This document shows positions 49,328 to 49,732 of a DNA stretch of 49,732 bases, one piece after another. Below the pieces are notes generated by a model, which worked only from the letters and a program-made list of their open reading frames with translations, had not been told where the DNA came from and made no database searches. Position numbers and translations under genes: made by a program. The stretch's first letter is position 1. Each line of letters opens with the position of its first letter. Origin of the DNA: Streptomyces sp. col6 (GTDB taxonomy: Bacteria; Actinomycetota; Actinomycetes; Streptomycetales; Streptomycetaceae); assembly GCF_008042035.1 (NCBI RefSeq), contig NZ_RDBL01000025.1, positions 1-49,732 of the forward strand, in the 5' to 3' direction.

Positions 49328-49732
49328 TCAGCCGCCTTCGGTGTTACGCATCGTGCCGCCCAGGAACATCGACTCCGCACACCGCGAAGGCGTCTGCGCA
49401 CCCACCGGCTTGCCCACCTTGCGGCAGTCGATGGTCATGGTGACCTTGCCGCCCGCCGGGACCACGATCGGCGTCACGAAGTGGTAGTCGGAGTCCCGGA
49501 AGTTCTCCAGACCCAGGCTCAGCACCCGGGTCTCCCTGCCCGCGGAGACGACCAGCGTTCCGGCGTCGCCCTGCGGGTTCTGGACGACGATGTCGGTGAG
49601 CTGGAACGCCTTGCCGGCCGGCACCGTGAGCGCCGTCCCGGTGTTCGTCCCGCCGCCCAGCGAGTCCTGCACCCTGACCTGCGCGCTGGTCGGCGTGGCC
49701 GCCCCCGCGTCGCCCGCCGCCGACGGGCTCGG
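49328..49732 (-). CDS. Hypothetical protein, C-terminal part (runs off window)
   Basis: The minus frame is open from the stop at 49328 to the right edge (135 codons visible), so the start lies outside. A low-complexity Pro/Ser/Ala/Thr stretch leads to a compact beta-rich domain: DSLGGGTNTGTALTVPAGKA, FQLTDIVVQNPQGDAGTLVV and TPIVVPAGGKVTMTIDC. Two cysteines (in IDCRK and SRCAES) could form a disulfide, so export is possible. No family was recognised. It faces the DUF4157 gene with 49 bp between stops. Confidence 0.65.
   Translation of the reverse strand, partial: PSPSAAGDAGAATPTSAQVRVQDSLGGGTNTGTALTVPAGKAFQLTDIVVQNPQGDAGTLVVSAGRETRVLSLGLENFRDSDYHFVTPIVVPAGGKVTMTIDCRKVGKPVGAQTPSRCAESMFLGGTMRNTEGG

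Noticed and set aside
1..49732. Mobile elements, attachment sites, CRISPR arrays, tRNA genes
   Set aside because: No transposase or integrase, no terminal inverted repeats with target duplications, no spaced repeats and no tRNA-like cloverleaf were found on reading the window.

Overview
The window looks like chromosomal DNA of a high-GC actinomycete, most probably Streptomyces or a close relative. Third codon positions are almost all G or C, GTG starts are common, and stop/start overlaps of the ATGA or GTGA type are frequent. The families present are typical of the group: tandem universal stress proteins, a DevS/DevR-type two-component pair, a SigB/SigF-type sigma factor, an ANTAR regulator, an F420-type LLM oxidoreductase, a DUF5709-like protein and a DUF4157 (contractile-injection-associated) protein. 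No rRNA, tRNA, CRISPR array, insertion sequence or phage gene was seen.

Region 1 (1-1649) is the 3' end of an ECF-type vitamin or metal uptake operon. Region 2 (about 1650-15400) is a hypoxia/dormancy-type island. It has five tandem universal stress proteins, an XRE-flavin-split-barrel protein, two steps of sugar phosphorolysis (a beta-phosphoglucomutase-like HAD and a frameshifted GH65 phosphorylase), a zinc alcohol dehydrogenase, an Acg-type nitroreductase, and a DevS-like sensor kinase convergent with a DevR-like regulator. Three operons here share one promoter design: a GGGCCG-N2-CGGCCC palindrome 38-39 nt (start to start) ahead of a NANNNT -10 element. This is the best candidate for the DevR-like operator.

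Region 3 (15500-37550) is a mixed stress region around a SigB-type sigma gene. Most of its genes stand alone: a nitrilase-fold protein without a canonical triad, a HEAT-repeat protein, short-chain dehydrogenases, a GT4 glycosyltransferase, VOC proteins, glutamine amidotransferases, a haem-oxygenase-like iron enzyme, GAF-ANTAR and PAS-GAF proteins, a carboxylate-amine ligase and a decarboxylase fragment. Several have promoter-like sequences of the form GTTTC-N14-GGGNAC, as expected for SigB-type sigma factors, including one ahead of the sigma gene itself and one ahead of a 59-codon CsbD-like gene.

Region 4 (37549-39129) is a small DNA-repair operon: a stand-alone LigD-type polymerase domain and a helix-hairpin-helix protein, led by an 18-codon upstream reading frame. 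Region 5 (39142-47685) is an envelope or redox cluster: a polytopic membrane protein, a membrane-anchored molybdopterin oxidoreductase, a methyltransferase, two glycosyltransferase-type proteins, an OmpR/EnvZ-type two-component system and an NAD-dependent epimerase with a zinc-ribbon insert. Region 6 (47767-49732) holds a VOC protein, a DUF4157 protein with an HExxH motif, and the edge of a further gene; it may be the border of a contractile injection system locus.
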